Of a stretch of 64,000 nucleotides of DNA, positions 8,787-17,818 are shown in pieces. A program made the position numbers and the translations under genes. How positions within the stretch are numbered: position 1 is the first letter of the stretch; the number at the start of each line of letters is the position of its first letter. A model generated the notes under the pieces. That model worked only from the letters and a program-made list of their open reading frames with translations. It ran no database searches and had not been told where the DNA came from. This DNA is from AG-12 sp027339635. GTDB lineage: Bacteria > Chloroflexota > Dormibacteria > Aeolococcales > Bog-877. The stretch is taken from assembly GCA_027339635.1 (NCBI GenBank), contig DAHWNZ010000006.1, positions 1 through 64,000 on the forward strand, in the 5' to 3' direction.

Positions 8787-9344
8787 GTGAGCGGGGAGCT
8801 CTTCGCGCGCCCCAGCAAGCAGGAGTACCTGATGCTGCTGGCGCTGGCTGCCAGGACCAGGGCTGACTGTCTCGGACGCCGGGTGGGCGCGGTCGTGGTG
8901 CGTGATGACCGGGTGCTGAGCACGGGCTACAACGGCACCCCCATAGGCATGCCCAACTGCTCGGAGGGCGGCTGCCACCGTTGCGCCCACCGGGCGACCG
9001 ACAGATATCCAGAGGGCCGGGCCTACGACCTCTGCGTCTGCGTTCACGCGGAGCAGAACGCACTTCTCGCCGCCGCCAGGTTCGGTCAATCGACTTTGGG
9101 AGCAACCCTCCACACCACGATGCGGCCATGCTTCGGATGTCTGAAGGAGGCCCTGCAGGCAGGGATCATCGCGGTGCACTACATGACGGACTGGTCGGCC
9201 ATGGACGGTGACGACCGGGAGGCGCTGGACACCCAGTACGCCAGCCTGCGCTCCCGCTTTCAGGAGTTTCAACGAGTCGAGGCACCCCGGGCGGCTTCGA
9301 CGCCGCTGCTGGCATCTTCTCTCCAAGAGGGAGGGGCATCTTGA
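8787..9344 (+). CDS. dCMP / cytidine-type deaminase (ComEB family)
   Basis: 185 residues. Zinc-site motifs are CVHAEQNALLAAARFG (HAE, with the catalytic Glu) and MRPCFGCLKEAL (PCxxC). A preceding Cys/His cluster, CSEGGCHRCAHR, is typical of dCMP deaminases. It would convert dCMP to dUMP for thymidylate synthesis. The GTG start has GGAAGAG at a fair distance. The stop overlaps the TTG start of the next gene (TTGA). A short Ser/Ala-rich tail follows the enzyme domain. Confidence 0.88.
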   Translation: MSGELFARPSKQEYLMLLALAARTRADCLGRRVGAVVVRDDRVLSTGYNGTPIGMPNCSEGGCHRCAHRATDRYPEGRAYDLCVCVHAEQNALLAAARFGQSTLGATLHTTMRPCFGCLKEALQAGIIAVHYMTDWSAMDGDDREALDTQYASLRSRFQEFQRVEAPRAASTPLLASSLQEGGAS

Positions 9345-9910
9345 GCGAAGACGACCGCTGCGAGGCACCGGAGGTGCGCGGCTCCTGGCGCTGCGCCGTG
9401 CTCACCGTGAGCGACTCTGGGGCGGCCGGCCGCCGTGAGGACAGAAGTGGGGATTGGCTCGTGGGACGGCTTCCCGACCTGCCGGCGGCCGTGGTGACTA
9501 GAGGTCTGGTGCCGGATGAGCCTGACCAGATCGAGGCGTGGATCCGGAGGGTGATCGCGGAGGTGCGCCCCGCGCTCCTGGTCTGCACCGGTGGCACCGG
9601 GCTCCATCCCCGGGATCGGACGCCGGAGGCAGTCCTCGCGGTCGGCGACTACCTCATACCGGGCTTCGGCGAGGCGATGCGGCAGGCGGGGCTGCAGCAC
9701 ACACCCCATGCCATCCTCTCGCGCCAGGTGGCGGTGGTGGTTGGATCCACTCTGGTGATCGCCCTGCCGGGAGCGGCGCGGGCTACCCAGGAGAGCCTTG
9801 AGGCGGTCTGGCCCGCCCTGCCCCACGCCTTGGAGATGATCGCCGGGCTGCCCAAGGCGAGCACCGATGCCGCTCACTCGGGCCGGGCTTCGGGGCCGGC
9901 ATCCCACTAG
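9341..9910 (+). CDS. MoaB/MogA-family molybdenum cofactor protein
   Basis: 189 residues. The MoCF_biosynth fold is seen from CAVLTVSDSGAAGRREDRSG, through LLVCTGGTGLHPRDRTPEA (GGTG substrate loop, conserved Asp) to a C-terminal LPGAARATQESL block. MogA/MoaB proteins adenylylate molybdopterin or bind it during molybdate insertion. This fits the coxSLM molybdoenzyme cluster 1.6 kb downstream and moaC at 20 kb. The TTG start overlaps the previous stop by 4 bp. The last 20 residues are low-complexity and contain the promoter of the next gene. Confidence 0.88.
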   Translation: MSEDDRCEAPEVRGSWRCAVLTVSDSGAAGRREDRSGDWLVGRLPDLPAAVVTRGLVPDEPDQIEAWIRRVIAEVRPALLVCTGGTGLHPRDRTPEAVLAVGDYLIPGFGEAMRQAGLQHTPHAILSRQVAVVVGSTLVIALPGAARATQESLEAVWPALPHALEMIAGLPKASTDAAHSGRASGPASH

Positions 9911-9913
9911 AAT
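9908..9913 (+). promoter_or_regulatory. -10 box (TAGAAT) for leaderless HAD gene
   Basis: TAGAAT overlaps the moaB-like stop codon and ends 6 nt before the GTG at 9920. It indicates an internal promoter giving a leaderless transcript. Confidence 0.6.
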
Positions 9914-9919
9914 TCACGT

Positions 9920-10615
9920 GTGCCGTACCGTGGCGTCATCTTCGACCTCTACGGCACCCTGATCGACGGTTGGGACAAGGAGCAGGCCAATCGTCGGACC
10001 CTGGCTCTGGCCCAGGCGCTGGAGGTCCCGGCAGGTCCATTCCAAGCGCTGATGGAAGCCACCTACACCGAGCGAGCGACCGCAGCTCTGGGCGACCTGC
10101 CCGACATGCTACTTCGCCTGTGTCGGCTGGTGGGACACGAGCCCACACCGGCGGCGCTGGCGCGGGCTGAGACCCTTCGCACCGAGCAGTTCCGGGAGGT
10201 TCTGAGCCGGCCGCGAGAGGAGACCCCTTCTCTCCTCGCTACCCTGCGCTCGCGCGAAGTGGGGGTCGGCGTCATCAGCGACTCGTCCTCGGAGACGCCC
10301 TTGATCTGGCCGACCCTGCGCTGGGCCGACCCCGTGCAGGTGGCCCTGTTCTCCTGGACAGAGGGGCGGCGCAAGCCAGCTCCCGAGCTGTACCTCAAAG
10401 CCCTCTCCAGCCTCGAAATGGAACCCAACGAAGTGGTATATGTCGGCGACGGGGGCAGCCATGAGCTAAGCGGAGCGACGGCGGTCGGGCTGCTCGCGCT
10501 CAGGGTCGTCCACCATCCGGACGACCCCGAGGCCCATCTGCAGTACGACCCTGACTCCGCATGGCGTGGCCGGGAGATCGGGACCCTGAGCGAGGTGCTC
10601 TCCCTGTTCGGTTAG
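9920..10615 (+). CDS. HAD-superfamily hydrolase
   Basis: 231 residues of haloacid-dehalogenase type. Motif I is VIFDLYGTLIDG (nucleophile Asp, with Tyr at the usual second-Asp position as in dehalogenase-type members), motif II is VISDSSSE, the motif III Lys lies in GRRKPAPELY, and motif IV is VVYVGDGGSHEL. The cap domain lies between about residues 18 and 95. Substrate is not predictable; phosphoglycolate or a sugar phosphate would be typical. The start is GTG, supported by the -10 box 6 nt upstream. Confidence 0.85.
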   Translation: MPYRGVIFDLYGTLIDGWDKEQANRRTLALAQALEVPAGPFQALMEATYTERATAALGDLPDMLLRLCRLVGHEPTPAALARAETLRTEQFREVLSRPREETPSLLATLRSREVGVGVISDSSSETPLIWPTLRWADPVQVALFSWTEGRRKPAPELYLKALSSLEMEPNEVVYVGDGGSHELSGATAVGLLALRVVHHPDDPEAHLQYDPDSAWRGREIGTLSEVLSLFG

Positions 10616-10684
10616 CGCCCGGCCGGCTCCTGGGTGCGGTGGCCATGGGCGATACTGGGCCCGAGTCAATCGGTGGAGAGCAAG

Positions 10685-11347
10685 GTGGACAGCAGACCTG
10701 CGGTCGTCACCATCTCATCGGTCTACGGCACACGGGGAGAGTACGTGGGCCGGGAGGTCGCCGCCCGTCTCAACCTGCCCTTTCTCGACCGCGCCATCCC
10801 CGCGACGGTCGCCTCGGAGGTGATGAGCTCCTTTGCGGAGATCAGCTATCGCGAGCACCACCCAGTGCACGGGCTCAGCCAATGGATGAGCTTCTTCTCA
10901 CCTCTGGGCTCGGCCTGGCTCGGCATTCCAGAGCCGCTTGAGCCCTGGCGGAGCGAGCGAGAGTACCTGGATCACACCGAGGCCGTGATGCGCCGGGCGG
11001 CCGGGCGCGGGGTGGTGATCCTGGGCCGCGGGGCCGCGGTCGTGCTCCGCGACCACCCGGCCGCGCTGCACGTCAGGCTGGACGGACCGCCCGCGAAGAG
11101 GCTGGCGCAAGCGCTCAGCCTGGGGGCCGGGGACGAGGCGCAGGCCCGGCGCGCCCAGAAGGAGACCGACTCCGCCCGGCGCCAGTATCTGCAGCACTTC
11201 TACCGGGTTGACGTCAGAGAGCCGAGCCTGTACCACCTGTACCTCGACGCCACGGCGATCCCCACGACCAGCTGCGTGGATCTCATCGTCGCGGCGGCCT
11301 TGGCCCGGGTTGAGGCCTGCGGCCGCCAGGACGGTGAGATGGAGTAG
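10685..11347 (+). CDS. Cytidylate-kinase-like family protein
   Basis: 220 residues. The N-terminus, AVVTISSVYGTRGEYVGREVA, follows the SxxYGSxGxxIG pattern of the cytidylate-kinase-like family (PF13189), a variant P-loop. GRGVVILGRGAAVVL matches its second conserved block. These proteins are related to Cmk but many are of unknown specificity; a true Cmk role is not assured. The GTG at 10685 is chosen for the GGAGAG ribosome binding site and because the family motif begins 8 residues later; an upstream ATG at 10634 would add unconserved sequence. Confidence 0.75.
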   Translation: MDSRPAVVTISSVYGTRGEYVGREVAARLNLPFLDRAIPATVASEVMSSFAEISYREHHPVHGLSQWMSFFSPLGSAWLGIPEPLEPWRSEREYLDHTEAVMRRAAGRGVVILGRGAAVVLRDHPAALHVRLDGPPAKRLAQALSLGAGDEAQARRAQKETDSARRQYLQHFYRVDVREPSLYHLYLDATAIPTTSCVDLIVAAALARVEACGRQDGEME

Positions 11348-11522
11348 CCGGCGCCGGGACGGCCTAACGTCCGTGGTCGAAGCGGTTGCCAAGCGGAGCG
11401 CGAACGCCCATACTCGGGGCGGCGATCCACTGCCACGCGGTGGGTGCGGCGCCGATGCCGAGGCGATCAACCCGATGACGCATCCTCGCCGCGACTGGCA
11501 CTGGTTGTGAGGGAGGTTGAGG

Positions 11523-12020
11523 ATGACTCAGCGCTTGCGGCTCACGGTCAACGGCTCCCAGAGAGAGGAGGAGGTGGAACCCCGGACGCTGCTGGTCCAC
11601 TTCCTCAGAGAGCGCTGCGGGTTGACCGGCACCCATGTCGGCTGCGACACCAGCCAGTGCGGGGCGTGCACCGTGCTCTGTGACGGAGAGCCGGTGAAGT
11701 CCTGCTCCATGCTGGCACTGCAGGCCGAAGGCATGGCCATAACCACCATCGAGGGGCTCGCCCCGATCGGTGGGATGCATCCGCTGCAGACGGCCTTCTG
11801 GGAGTCCCACGGGCTCCAGTGCGGATTCTGCACCCCCGGATTCATCATGGCGGCCGCGGCCCTGCTGGCCCGGAACCCCGATCCGACCGACGAGGAGATC
11901 GGCCGAGGGCTGGAGGGCAACCTCTGCCGCTGCACCGGCTACGTGAACATCCGCAAGGCGGTCCGCGCGGCGGCGGCGGCCATCCGCGACGAATCCGCCC
12001 CGGCTTCGATCGGAGGGTAG
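11523..12020 (+). CDS. coxS: CO-dehydrogenase-type small subunit, 2x[2Fe-2S] (CoxS-like)
   Basis: 165 residues. The plant-type ferredoxin cluster motif is GCDTSQCGACTVLCDG (Cys in C-x4-C-x2-C), and a second cluster in the helical domain has CGFCTPGF and CRCTGY. It passes electrons from the molybdenum site on CoxL to FAD on CoxM. The ATG at 11523 has GGAGG about 8 nt upstream and is preferred over the TTG at 11517. It is the first gene of a coxS-coxL-coxM operon, 4 bp before coxL. Confidence 0.93.
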   Translation: MTQRLRLTVNGSQREEEVEPRTLLVHFLRERCGLTGTHVGCDTSQCGACTVLCDGEPVKSCSMLALQAEGMAITTIEGLAPIGGMHPLQTAFWESHGLQCGFCTPGFIMAAAALLARNPDPTDEEIGRGLEGNLCRCTGYVNIRKAVRAAAAAIRDESAPASIGG

Positions 12021-12024
12021 GCAG

Positions 12025-14370
12025 ATGGCAGTGAGTCAGCTCATCGGATCGCGCGTGCAGCGGCGCGAGGACCCCCGCCTCATCACCGGCCACGGCCGCT
12101 ACATAGAGGACCGCAACCCCGCCGGCCTGCTGCATCTGGCGGTCGTCCGCAGCCCGCACGCCCATGCCCGAATACTGTCCATCGACGGGTCCCAGGCGGC
12201 AGCCCTCAAGGGTGTCCTGGCGGTATTGGTGGCCAAGGACTTCCGCGCCCAACTGCAGGGGGCGATGCCGGTCACCCCGAGCTTCGTCCCAGAGAAGAAA
12301 TACGTGCCGGAACGCTTCCCGATCGCGGAGCGGGAGGTCTGCTTCCAGGGAGAGCCGGTCGCGGTGGTGGTGGCCGAGAGCAGGCAGCTGGCGGCCGACG
12401 CCGCCGACCTGGTGACGGTCGAGTACTCGCCCCTTCCGGCCGTGGTGGACCCCGAGGCTGCGCTGGTGGCCCGGAGCCCTCTGACCCACAGCGATGGGCC
12501 CGACAACATCGGGTGGGACATGACCTTCGCCGGAGGCGACATCGAGGCGGCGTTCGCCAGGGCCGAGGTGCGGGTGACCGGACGGATCCTCCAGCAACGC
12601 CTGGCGCCGACGCCGATGGAACCGCGTGGGGTGCTGGCCGACTACTCGACCTACGACCACACCCTCACCATCTGGTTGAGCAGCCAGAATCCTCACTTCA
12701 TCCGTCTTTTCATCTCGGGCGCCATGGGTTTGCCCGAGAGCCGGGTGCGGGTGGTGTCAGAGGACGTCGGGGGAGGCTTTGGCAGCAAGATCAGTCCCTA
12801 CCCCGAGGACTATCTGGTGCCCGCCGCGTCCCGCCTGTTGGGACGGCCGGTGCGCTGGATCGAGACCAGGACGGAGAGCGTCCTCACCAGCTACCACGGT
12901 CGCGGCCAGGTCTTCACCGCCGAGGCCGCGGCACTTCGGGATGGCACCTTGCTGGGCCTGCGGCTGACCCAGATCCTGGACCTTGGCGCCTACCACGGCA
13001 CGTTCGGAGCGTTCCAGGCCTGCGCCTGCCTCATGGCGGGAGGAGTCTACCGCTGGGAGGCCGTGCACGCACGGACCGTGGGAGTCCTCACCAACAAGGT
13101 GCCCACCGACCCATATCGCGGAGCCGGGCGCCCGGAGGGCACCCACCTTTGCGAGCGGATGGTCGACCTTGTGGCCCAGGAGATCGGAATGGACCCGGCG
13201 GAGGTGCGCCGTAAGAACTTCGCTCGGGAGTTCCCCTTCGTCAACAACTTCGGCCTGACCTACGACTCCGGAAACTACGACGGCTCACTCGACCGCGCCA
13301 TGGAGCTCGTGGACTACCAGGGCTGGCGACAACGCCAGGAGGAGGCAAGAAAGGAGGGCCGCCTCATCGGGATTGGGCTCTCGACATGGGTGGAGATCTG
13401 CGGCTTTGGCCCCAGCGAGGCGACCGCAGCCGCCACCGGGGGCATCTCGCTGGTGGAGGCTGCCCAGATCCGCTTTCTGCCGTCGGGCTCAGTCGCGGCC
13501 TACGTCGGCACCCACTCTCACGGACAGGGACACGACACCACCTTCGCCCAGATCGTGGCCGACACCCTGGGCCTTCCCCTGGACATGGTGGAGCTGCGCC
13601 ATGGGGATACCGCCGAGGGCCCGTCATTCGGATACGGGACCTACGGCAGCCGCAGCCTCTCCGTGGGCGGCATGGCGCTGCACAAGGCGGCCCTGGTGGT
13701 GCGCGAGAAGGCGAAGAGGCTGGCGGCGCACATGCTTGAGGTCTCCGCGGAAGACCTCGTGTTCGAGCAGGGAGCTTTTCAGGTCCGCGGCGACCCGCGG
13801 GCACACAAGACGATTCAGGAGGTGGCCCTGGCGGCCTACGGGCCGGGATTGCCCGAAGGTATGGAGCAGGGGCTGGAGGCGGTGAGCTACTTCGACCCGC
13901 CGAACTTCGTCTGGCCCTTCGGAGCCCACATCTGCGTGGCCGAGGTGGATCGGGAGACCGGGACGACCCAGATCCTGAAGTACGTGGCGGTGGACGATTG
14001 CGGGAACGTGATCAATCCGATGATCGTGGAGGGTCAGTTGCACGGGGGCATAGCCCAGGGCATGGCCCAGGCACTATTCGAAGAGGTGGCGTACGACCTG
14101 GACTCGGGCCAGCTCCTCACGGGATCTCTGACCGACTACCTGATCCCGACGATGAACGAGATTCCGGAGTTGACCCTCGACCGCACGGTCACCCCGAGTC
14201 CCACCAACCCCCTGGGGGTCAAGGGTATCGGCGAGGCCGGGACGATCGCGTCGTCGGCCGCTGTCATCAATGCGATCAGCGACGCATTGAGCCCGCTCGG
14301 CATCCACCACGTGGACATGCCCGCGAGCCCAGCCAGGATCTGGAAGATGATTCAGGAGGCGGAGTCGTGA
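12025..14370 (+). CDS. coxL: Form II CO-dehydrogenase-like / xanthine-oxidase-family molybdopterin subunit (CoxL-like)
   Basis: 781 residues, the large catalytic subunit. Visible are the GSRVQRREDPRLITG opening, EDVGGGFGSK (Q/G loop for the molybdopterin cytosine dinucleotide cofactor), and the active-site loop PYRGAGRPE. The C-terminal GIGEAGTIASSAAV block carries the conserved catalytic Glu. True form I CO dehydrogenases have AYxCSFR at the active-site loop; this PYRGAGR is the form II pattern. The substrate may therefore be CO at low efficiency, an aldehyde or an N-heterocycle. Gene order S-L-M also fits form II. No coxD/E/F/G maturation genes are present; moaB-like and moaC are nearby. 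Confidence 0.93.
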   Translation: MAVSQLIGSRVQRREDPRLITGHGRYIEDRNPAGLLHLAVVRSPHAHARILSIDGSQAAALKGVLAVLVAKDFRAQLQGAMPVTPSFVPEKKYVPERFPIAEREVCFQGEPVAVVVAESRQLAADAADLVTVEYSPLPAVVDPEAALVARSPLTHSDGPDNIGWDMTFAGGDIEAAFARAEVRVTGRILQQRLAPTPMEPRGVLADYSTYDHTLTIWLSSQNPHFIRLFISGAMGLPESRVRVVSEDVGGGFGSKISPYPEDYLVPAASRLLGRPVRWIETRTESVLTSYHGRGQVFTAEAAALRDGTLLGLRLTQILDLGAYHGTFGAFQACACLMAGGVYRWEAVHARTVGVLTNKVPTDPYRGAGRPEGTHLCERMVDLVAQEIGMDPAEVRRKNFAREFPFVNNFGLTYDSGNYDGSLDRAMELVDYQGWRQRQEEARKEGRLIGIGLSTWVEICGFGPSEATAAATGGISLVEAAQIRFLPSGSVAAYVGTHSHGQGHDTTFAQIVADTLGLPLDMVELRHGDTAEGPSFGYGTYGSRSLSVGGMALHKAALVVREKAKRLAAHMLEVSAEDLVFEQGAFQVRGDPRAHKTIQEVALAAYGPGLPEGMEQGLEAVSYFDPPNFVWPFGAHICVAEVDRETGTTQILKYVAVDDCGNVINPMIVEGQLHGGIAQGMAQALFEEVAYDLDSGQLLTGSLTDYLIPTMNEIPELTLDRTVTPSPTNPLGVKGIGEAGTIASSAAVINAISDALSPLGIHHVDMPASPARIWKMIQEAES

Positions 14371-15173
14371 TTCCTGCGGCCTTCGAGTATTCCAGGGCCA
14401 CGTCGGTGGCCGACGCGGTTTCTCAGCTGAGGTCGGGTGGACCGGAGGCCAAGGTCATCGCGGGGGGCCAGAGCCTGCTCCCCATGATGCGGCTGCGGCT
14501 GGCGCAGCCGCCCCATCTGGTCGACGTCAACCACATCCGCGAACTCGACCACATCACGATCAAGGACGGCCGCCTCCGGGTCGGGGGGCTGACACGCCAC
14601 GCCACCCTGGTCACGTCGGATGTGGTGCGGGCCAACCTGCCGCTTCTAGCGGAGATGGCCTCCGAGGTCGGTGACCCCCAGGTGCGGACCCGAGGCACGC
14701 TGGGCGGCGTGATGGCCCACGCCGACGCGGCCGGGGACTACCCGACCATAGCCGTCATGCTCGACGCCACCATCGTCACCGACCGGCGCGAGATTCCCGC
14801 TAGGGACTTCTTCCAGCATCTGTTCACGACGGCCCTGGAGCCCGACGAGCTGGTCTGCGAGGTTGTGTTCCCCCTAGCGACCGGCCCGCATCGCTACCTG
14901 AAGTTCCGCCGCCGTCTATTCGATTGGGCGATCGTGGCGGTAGGGGTCCAGTTGACCGATAGCGGATGGCGGGTTGGCATCACCCACGCGGCGCCTACCG
15001 CAACCAGAGCCCACTCGGTTGAGGAGGCCCTGCGCTCCGGCGCGGACTTTCACGAGGCGGCCAGGCGGGCCGCCGATGGGCTCCACCCGAGCAGCGACGT
15101 CCATGCCTCGTCCGAGTACCGGCTGCACCTGGCCGAGGTGCTGACCAGACGAGCGCTGGAACAGGCGGCCTGA
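14367..15173 (+). CDS. coxM: FAD-binding medium subunit (CoxM-like)
   Basis: 268 residues. The two FAD-binding motifs are AGGQSLLPMMRLRLA (about 31-45) and TRGTLGGVMAHADAAGDYP (about 109-127), followed by the C-terminal CO-deh_flav_C domain. It accepts electrons from CoxS. The GTG at 14367 overlaps the coxL stop (GTGA), and the conserved PAAFEYSRATSVADAV follows at once, so this start is well supported. Confidence 0.93.
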   Translation: MIPAAFEYSRATSVADAVSQLRSGGPEAKVIAGGQSLLPMMRLRLAQPPHLVDVNHIRELDHITIKDGRLRVGGLTRHATLVTSDVVRANLPLLAEMASEVGDPQVRTRGTLGGVMAHADAAGDYPTIAVMLDATIVTDRREIPARDFFQHLFTTALEPDELVCEVVFPLATGPHRYLKFRRRLFDWAIVAVGVQLTDSGWRVGITHAAPTATRAHSVEEALRSGADFHEAARRAADGLHPSSDVHASSEYRLHLAEVLTRRALEQAA

Positions 15174-15206
15174 GGTGATGAGCGCCCTCTTACACGCCGC
15201 CATCCC

Positions 15207-15773
15207 TTGATCCCGGCGCTGGCGAGTGCCACGATATCCGGGCCCCCGGTCTCGGCCGTGGGCAGTCTGGCGCTCGGGCTTGCGGTACTGGCACTCCTGC
15301 TCTACCGCCAACTACGCCCCCGCGGGGTCCGCACGAGTCCCATCCTGCCGGTGGTGCTGCTGGTGCTCGGTCTGGCCGAGCTTGACGGGTTCGCCGCCAA
15401 ACACCCGCTGACGCCGCTGGAGAGCGGGCTCTTGGCCATGAGCCTGATCGTGTTCGCGATCGGGTTGGCCGGCGTGCGCGCGTTCACGGTCCGTATCTTC
15501 CTGGAGGGCGGTCGGCTGATGCGCCAGGGGACCTGGGTGACTGTCGCCATCTGGCTGGTGGCCGTTGGTTTGCACCTGGGGGTTGACGCGGTCAACGGGG
15601 TCGGTGAGGCTAGCCTGCTTCTCTACCTGGGCCTGGCCCTGGGCACCCAGCAGCTGGTGGTGCAGTGGCGGGCACGGCAGCTGGTCCGAACCTGGGCCGT
15701 CTCGGTACCCACCGGAGTGGTGAAGGAAGAGTTGGCACGCGATTCTGCCGCAGGGAGCACGGACGAGGGCTGA
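15207..15773 (+). CDS. Predicted multi-pass membrane protein, unknown function
   Basis: 188 residues with about five hydrophobic segments, each 18-22 residues, beginning near residues 18, 45, 76, 110 and 135. A charged C-terminal tail of about 35 residues follows. I do not recognise the family. It lies 33 bp after coxM on the same strand, so it may be co-transcribed. The TTG start has no ribosome binding site and is uncertain; a GTG about 50 nt later is possible but would cut into the first membrane segment. A strong hairpin about 110 bp downstream probably ends the transcript. Confidence 0.6.
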   Translation: MIPALASATISGPPVSAVGSLALGLAVLALLLYRQLRPRGVRTSPILPVVLLVLGLAELDGFAAKHPLTPLESGLLAMSLIVFAIGLAGVRAFTVRIFLEGGRLMRQGTWVTVAIWLVAVGLHLGVDAVNGVGEASLLLYLGLALGTQQLVVQWRARQLVRTWAVSVPTGVVKEELARDSAAGSTDEG

Positions 15774-15883
15774 GCGCATCGCATCGGCTCCTTCACCCGT
15801 GTGCGGGGCACCTCCGGCCGTCGGCCCGGCGGAGCATCCTCACGCCATGAGCGGTAGGTCGAGCCTGCGATTGCCGGACAGCC

Positions 15884-15913
15884 GCCAGCCCCGGGTTCCG
15901 GCCTGGGGCTGGC
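15884..15913. terminator. Bidirectional GC hairpin between convergent genes
   Basis: GCCAGCCCC pairs perfectly with GGGGCTGGC (9 bp) around a 12-nt loop. It lies between the convergent ends of the membrane-protein gene (15773) and the MFS gene (15928). There is no T-tract, which is common for terminators in GC-rich genomes. Confidence 0.6.
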
Positions 15914-15927
15914 GCGCCCAAACCCGG

Positions 15928-17160
15928 TCAGGACGCGGGTTCGGGGTCCGCCTCCAAGATCGGGCTCAGCTCGGGACGGGTGAACAGATAGCCTGAGGCG
16001 GCAGCGCAGACAGCCCCAACCGCAAGCAGGCAGGGCACGTACCCGATCGTCGCGACCAGCAGGGCCCCGATCGCAATCGAGATGGTCTGGAACCCGCCCA
16101 GGAGCAGTCCATACGCGGCATCCACCCGCCCCTGCAGTTGAAGTGGGGTACGGCGCTGAATCAGGGTCGCGGAGCCGACGATGAGCCAAGGGAGGGAGCA
16201 ACCGGCCAGGATGCTGCCGCAGACCACGACCGCCATGGGCAGTGCTCCCGCGGAAAATGCGGGGACGATGCAGATGCCGGCACCTAGAGCCAGCAGCATG
16301 ATCCCGATGGCGGTCAGCCGGGTTTCCAGGATCCGCCGCATCAGGGGCGCTGCCGAGAGGCCGCCGGCGACCGCGCCCGCACCCTGGATGGAGATCAGAA
16401 CGCCCACGAAGGCCGCCGGGCGGTGCAACCCTGCGGTGACGACCCCGAAGAAGGCGGTCTCGAGAAACCCCACCACGCCCATCACCAGCACCAGCGCGAT
16501 CATGATCCGTCGCAGGGGTAGGGTCGACCATACGTGGCGGTACCCGGCGGCCGCGTCGGCGAGCCAGTGCTGCTGAGTCGGGACGAGGACGGGCTCCTTC
16601 ACCTGCAGCCATAGGAGCGTGACGACTGCCACTGCAAACGTGCCCGCGTCGAGCTCGGCGACCACCGCTCCACCGGCCAGGGTGAATAGCCCTGCCCCCA
16701 CGAGCGGAGTGACCAGTCTCAGGCCCTCCGCCATCGTGTTGAGAAAGCCATTGGCATCACCGAGCAGCTCCGACGGCACGATGGTGACCATCAGAGCGGA
16801 CTTGGCGGCGCTGATGAAGGTGGCTATGGTCCCGTAGGCGAACATGACCAGCCAGATGAGCCACACCTGCTCGCGACCGTGCACCAGGACCAGCAGCAGC
16901 ACCACCAGTGCGCCGGCTATGTCGCAGGCGATCAGCAGCGGCTTGCGCCGGACCCTGTCCGCCACCAGCCCGGCCAAGGGCGAGACGACCATCTGTGGCA
17001 ACGCGAAGAAGAAGAAGGTCAACCCTGCTTCGGAGTTGCTGCCCGTCAGGACCCTGACCCAGATCCCGGCGGCAAGGAACAAGAATCTGTCGCCAAAGGT
17101 GGAAAGGACCGACTGGAACAGATAAGTTCGGGAGATTCGGTCGCGCAGGAGACGGCCCAT
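15928..17160 (-). CDS. Major facilitator superfamily transporter, exporter-like
   Basis: 410 residues with about 12 membrane helices. The MFS loop motif between helices 2 and 3 reads GLVADRVRRKPLL, and the N-terminus begins DRISRTYLFQSVLSTFGDRF as in the EntS/MFS_3-type exporters. Substrate unknown. The ATG at 17160 sits one base past the TGA of the ArsR-family gene, so the two form an operon and the exporter is probably controlled by that regulator. The longer upstream frame overlaps the regulator and is not used. Confidence 0.85.
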   Translation of the reverse strand: MGRLLRDRISRTYLFQSVLSTFGDRFLFLAAGIWVRVLTGSNSEAGLTFFFFALPQMVVSPLAGLVADRVRRKPLLIACDIAGALVVLLLVLVHGREQVWLIWLVMFAYGTIATFISAAKSALMVTIVPSELLGDANGFLNTMAEGLRLVTPLVGAGLFTLAGGAVVAELDAGTFAVAVVTLLWLQVKEPVLVPTQQHWLADAAAGYRHVWSTLPLRRIMIALVLVMGVVGFLETAFFGVVTAGLHRPAAFVGVLISIQGAGAVAGGLSAAPLMRRILETRLTAIGIMLLALGAGICIVPAFSAGALPMAVVVCGSILAGCSLPWLIVGSATLIQRRTPLQLQGRVDAAYGLLLGGFQTISIAIGALLVATIGYVPCLLAVGAVCAAASGYLFTRPELSPILEADPEPAS

Positions 17161-17161
17161 T

Positions 17162-17797
17162 TCAGCGGGGCAAGGGGTCGGACCCACCCGGCGGGTCCGG
17201 CATAAGGTTGTCCAGCTCCAGGGGGAAAATGAACTGGAGTACCTTGATAAGCCTGGCGCCATCCGGCCGGCTCGAGCGGTCGGTGAGCCGGCCCTGGAAG
17301 CGCAGCAACACCTGCGCCAGGTCTCTCTCGATCTGCTCCAGCTCGTCTGGGGTGACGCACAGAGCGTAGTCGCCAGTCGATGCCAGGTCCCGCCACACCT
17401 TCTGGTAGGTGGCTCTGGAGTCCCTATACGCCTGGAACCGCCTCAGATTCCTCTCGATCACGATCCGTTCCAGGGCCTCGGCCGCCAGGTTCGCACCGGG
17501 ATCCTCTTCGGCCTCGACCGTCATGCCCATCGAGGGAACCCGCCAGGGTCGGTTGCGCCCCGGGGCTTTGCCCGCCTCCTCCACCAAGCCATATTTGGCC
17601 AGCTGCCGCAGGTGGAAGGAACATGTGGTCGGGCTCTCTCCCAGCCGTTCCCCCGCCTCGGTTGCCGTCATTGGCCCATCCAAAGTCAACAGCTCCATCA
17701 GGGAGATGCGCAATGGGTGCGCGAGCGCACGCATCGTCGTGGCGTCGCTCAGCCGCCGGAGGGACGCCGGGGAGCTCTGCTTGTGGGAGCTTGGCAC
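17162..17797 (-). CDS. ArsR/winged-helix transcriptional regulator
   Basis: 211 residues. The winged-helix DNA-binding domain is N-terminal (about 18-95), with RALAHPLRISLMELL, the recognition region TATEAGERLGESPTTCSFHLRQL and the wing KYGLVEEAGKAPGRNRPW. A roughly 110-residue C-terminal domain of unknown ligand follows. It lacks the Cys pair of metal-sensing ArsR proteins, so a small organic ligand is more likely. The GTG start is 6 nt downstream of a -10 box within a strong promoter overlapped by an inverted repeat, which fits negative autoregulation of the regulator-MFS operon. Confidence 0.85.
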   Translation of the reverse strand: MPSSHKQSSPASLRRLSDATTMRALAHPLRISLMELLTLDGPMTATEAGERLGESPTTCSFHLRQLAKYGLVEEAGKAPGRNRPWRVPSMGMTVEAEEDPGANLAAEALERIVIERNLRRFQAYRDSRATYQKVWRDLASTGDYALCVTPDELEQIERDLAQVLLRFQGRLTDRSSRPDGARLIKVLQFIFPLELDNLMPDPPGGSDPLPR

Positions 17798-17800
17798 GAG

Positions 17801-17818
17801 TCGAGAGTAACCTCTCGA
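17801..17818. promoter_or_regulatory. Inverted-repeat operator overlapping the arsR-type promoter
   Basis: TCGAGAG-TAAC-CTCTCGA is a perfect 7-bp inverted repeat with a 4-bp centre. It covers the -10 element and starts four bases upstream of the GTG. It is the obvious binding site for the adjacent winged-helix regulator (inference). Confidence 0.65.

Noticed and set aside
12025..14370. Form I CO dehydrogenase
   Set aside because: The form I loop AYxCSFR is absent; the loop reads PYRGAGR.
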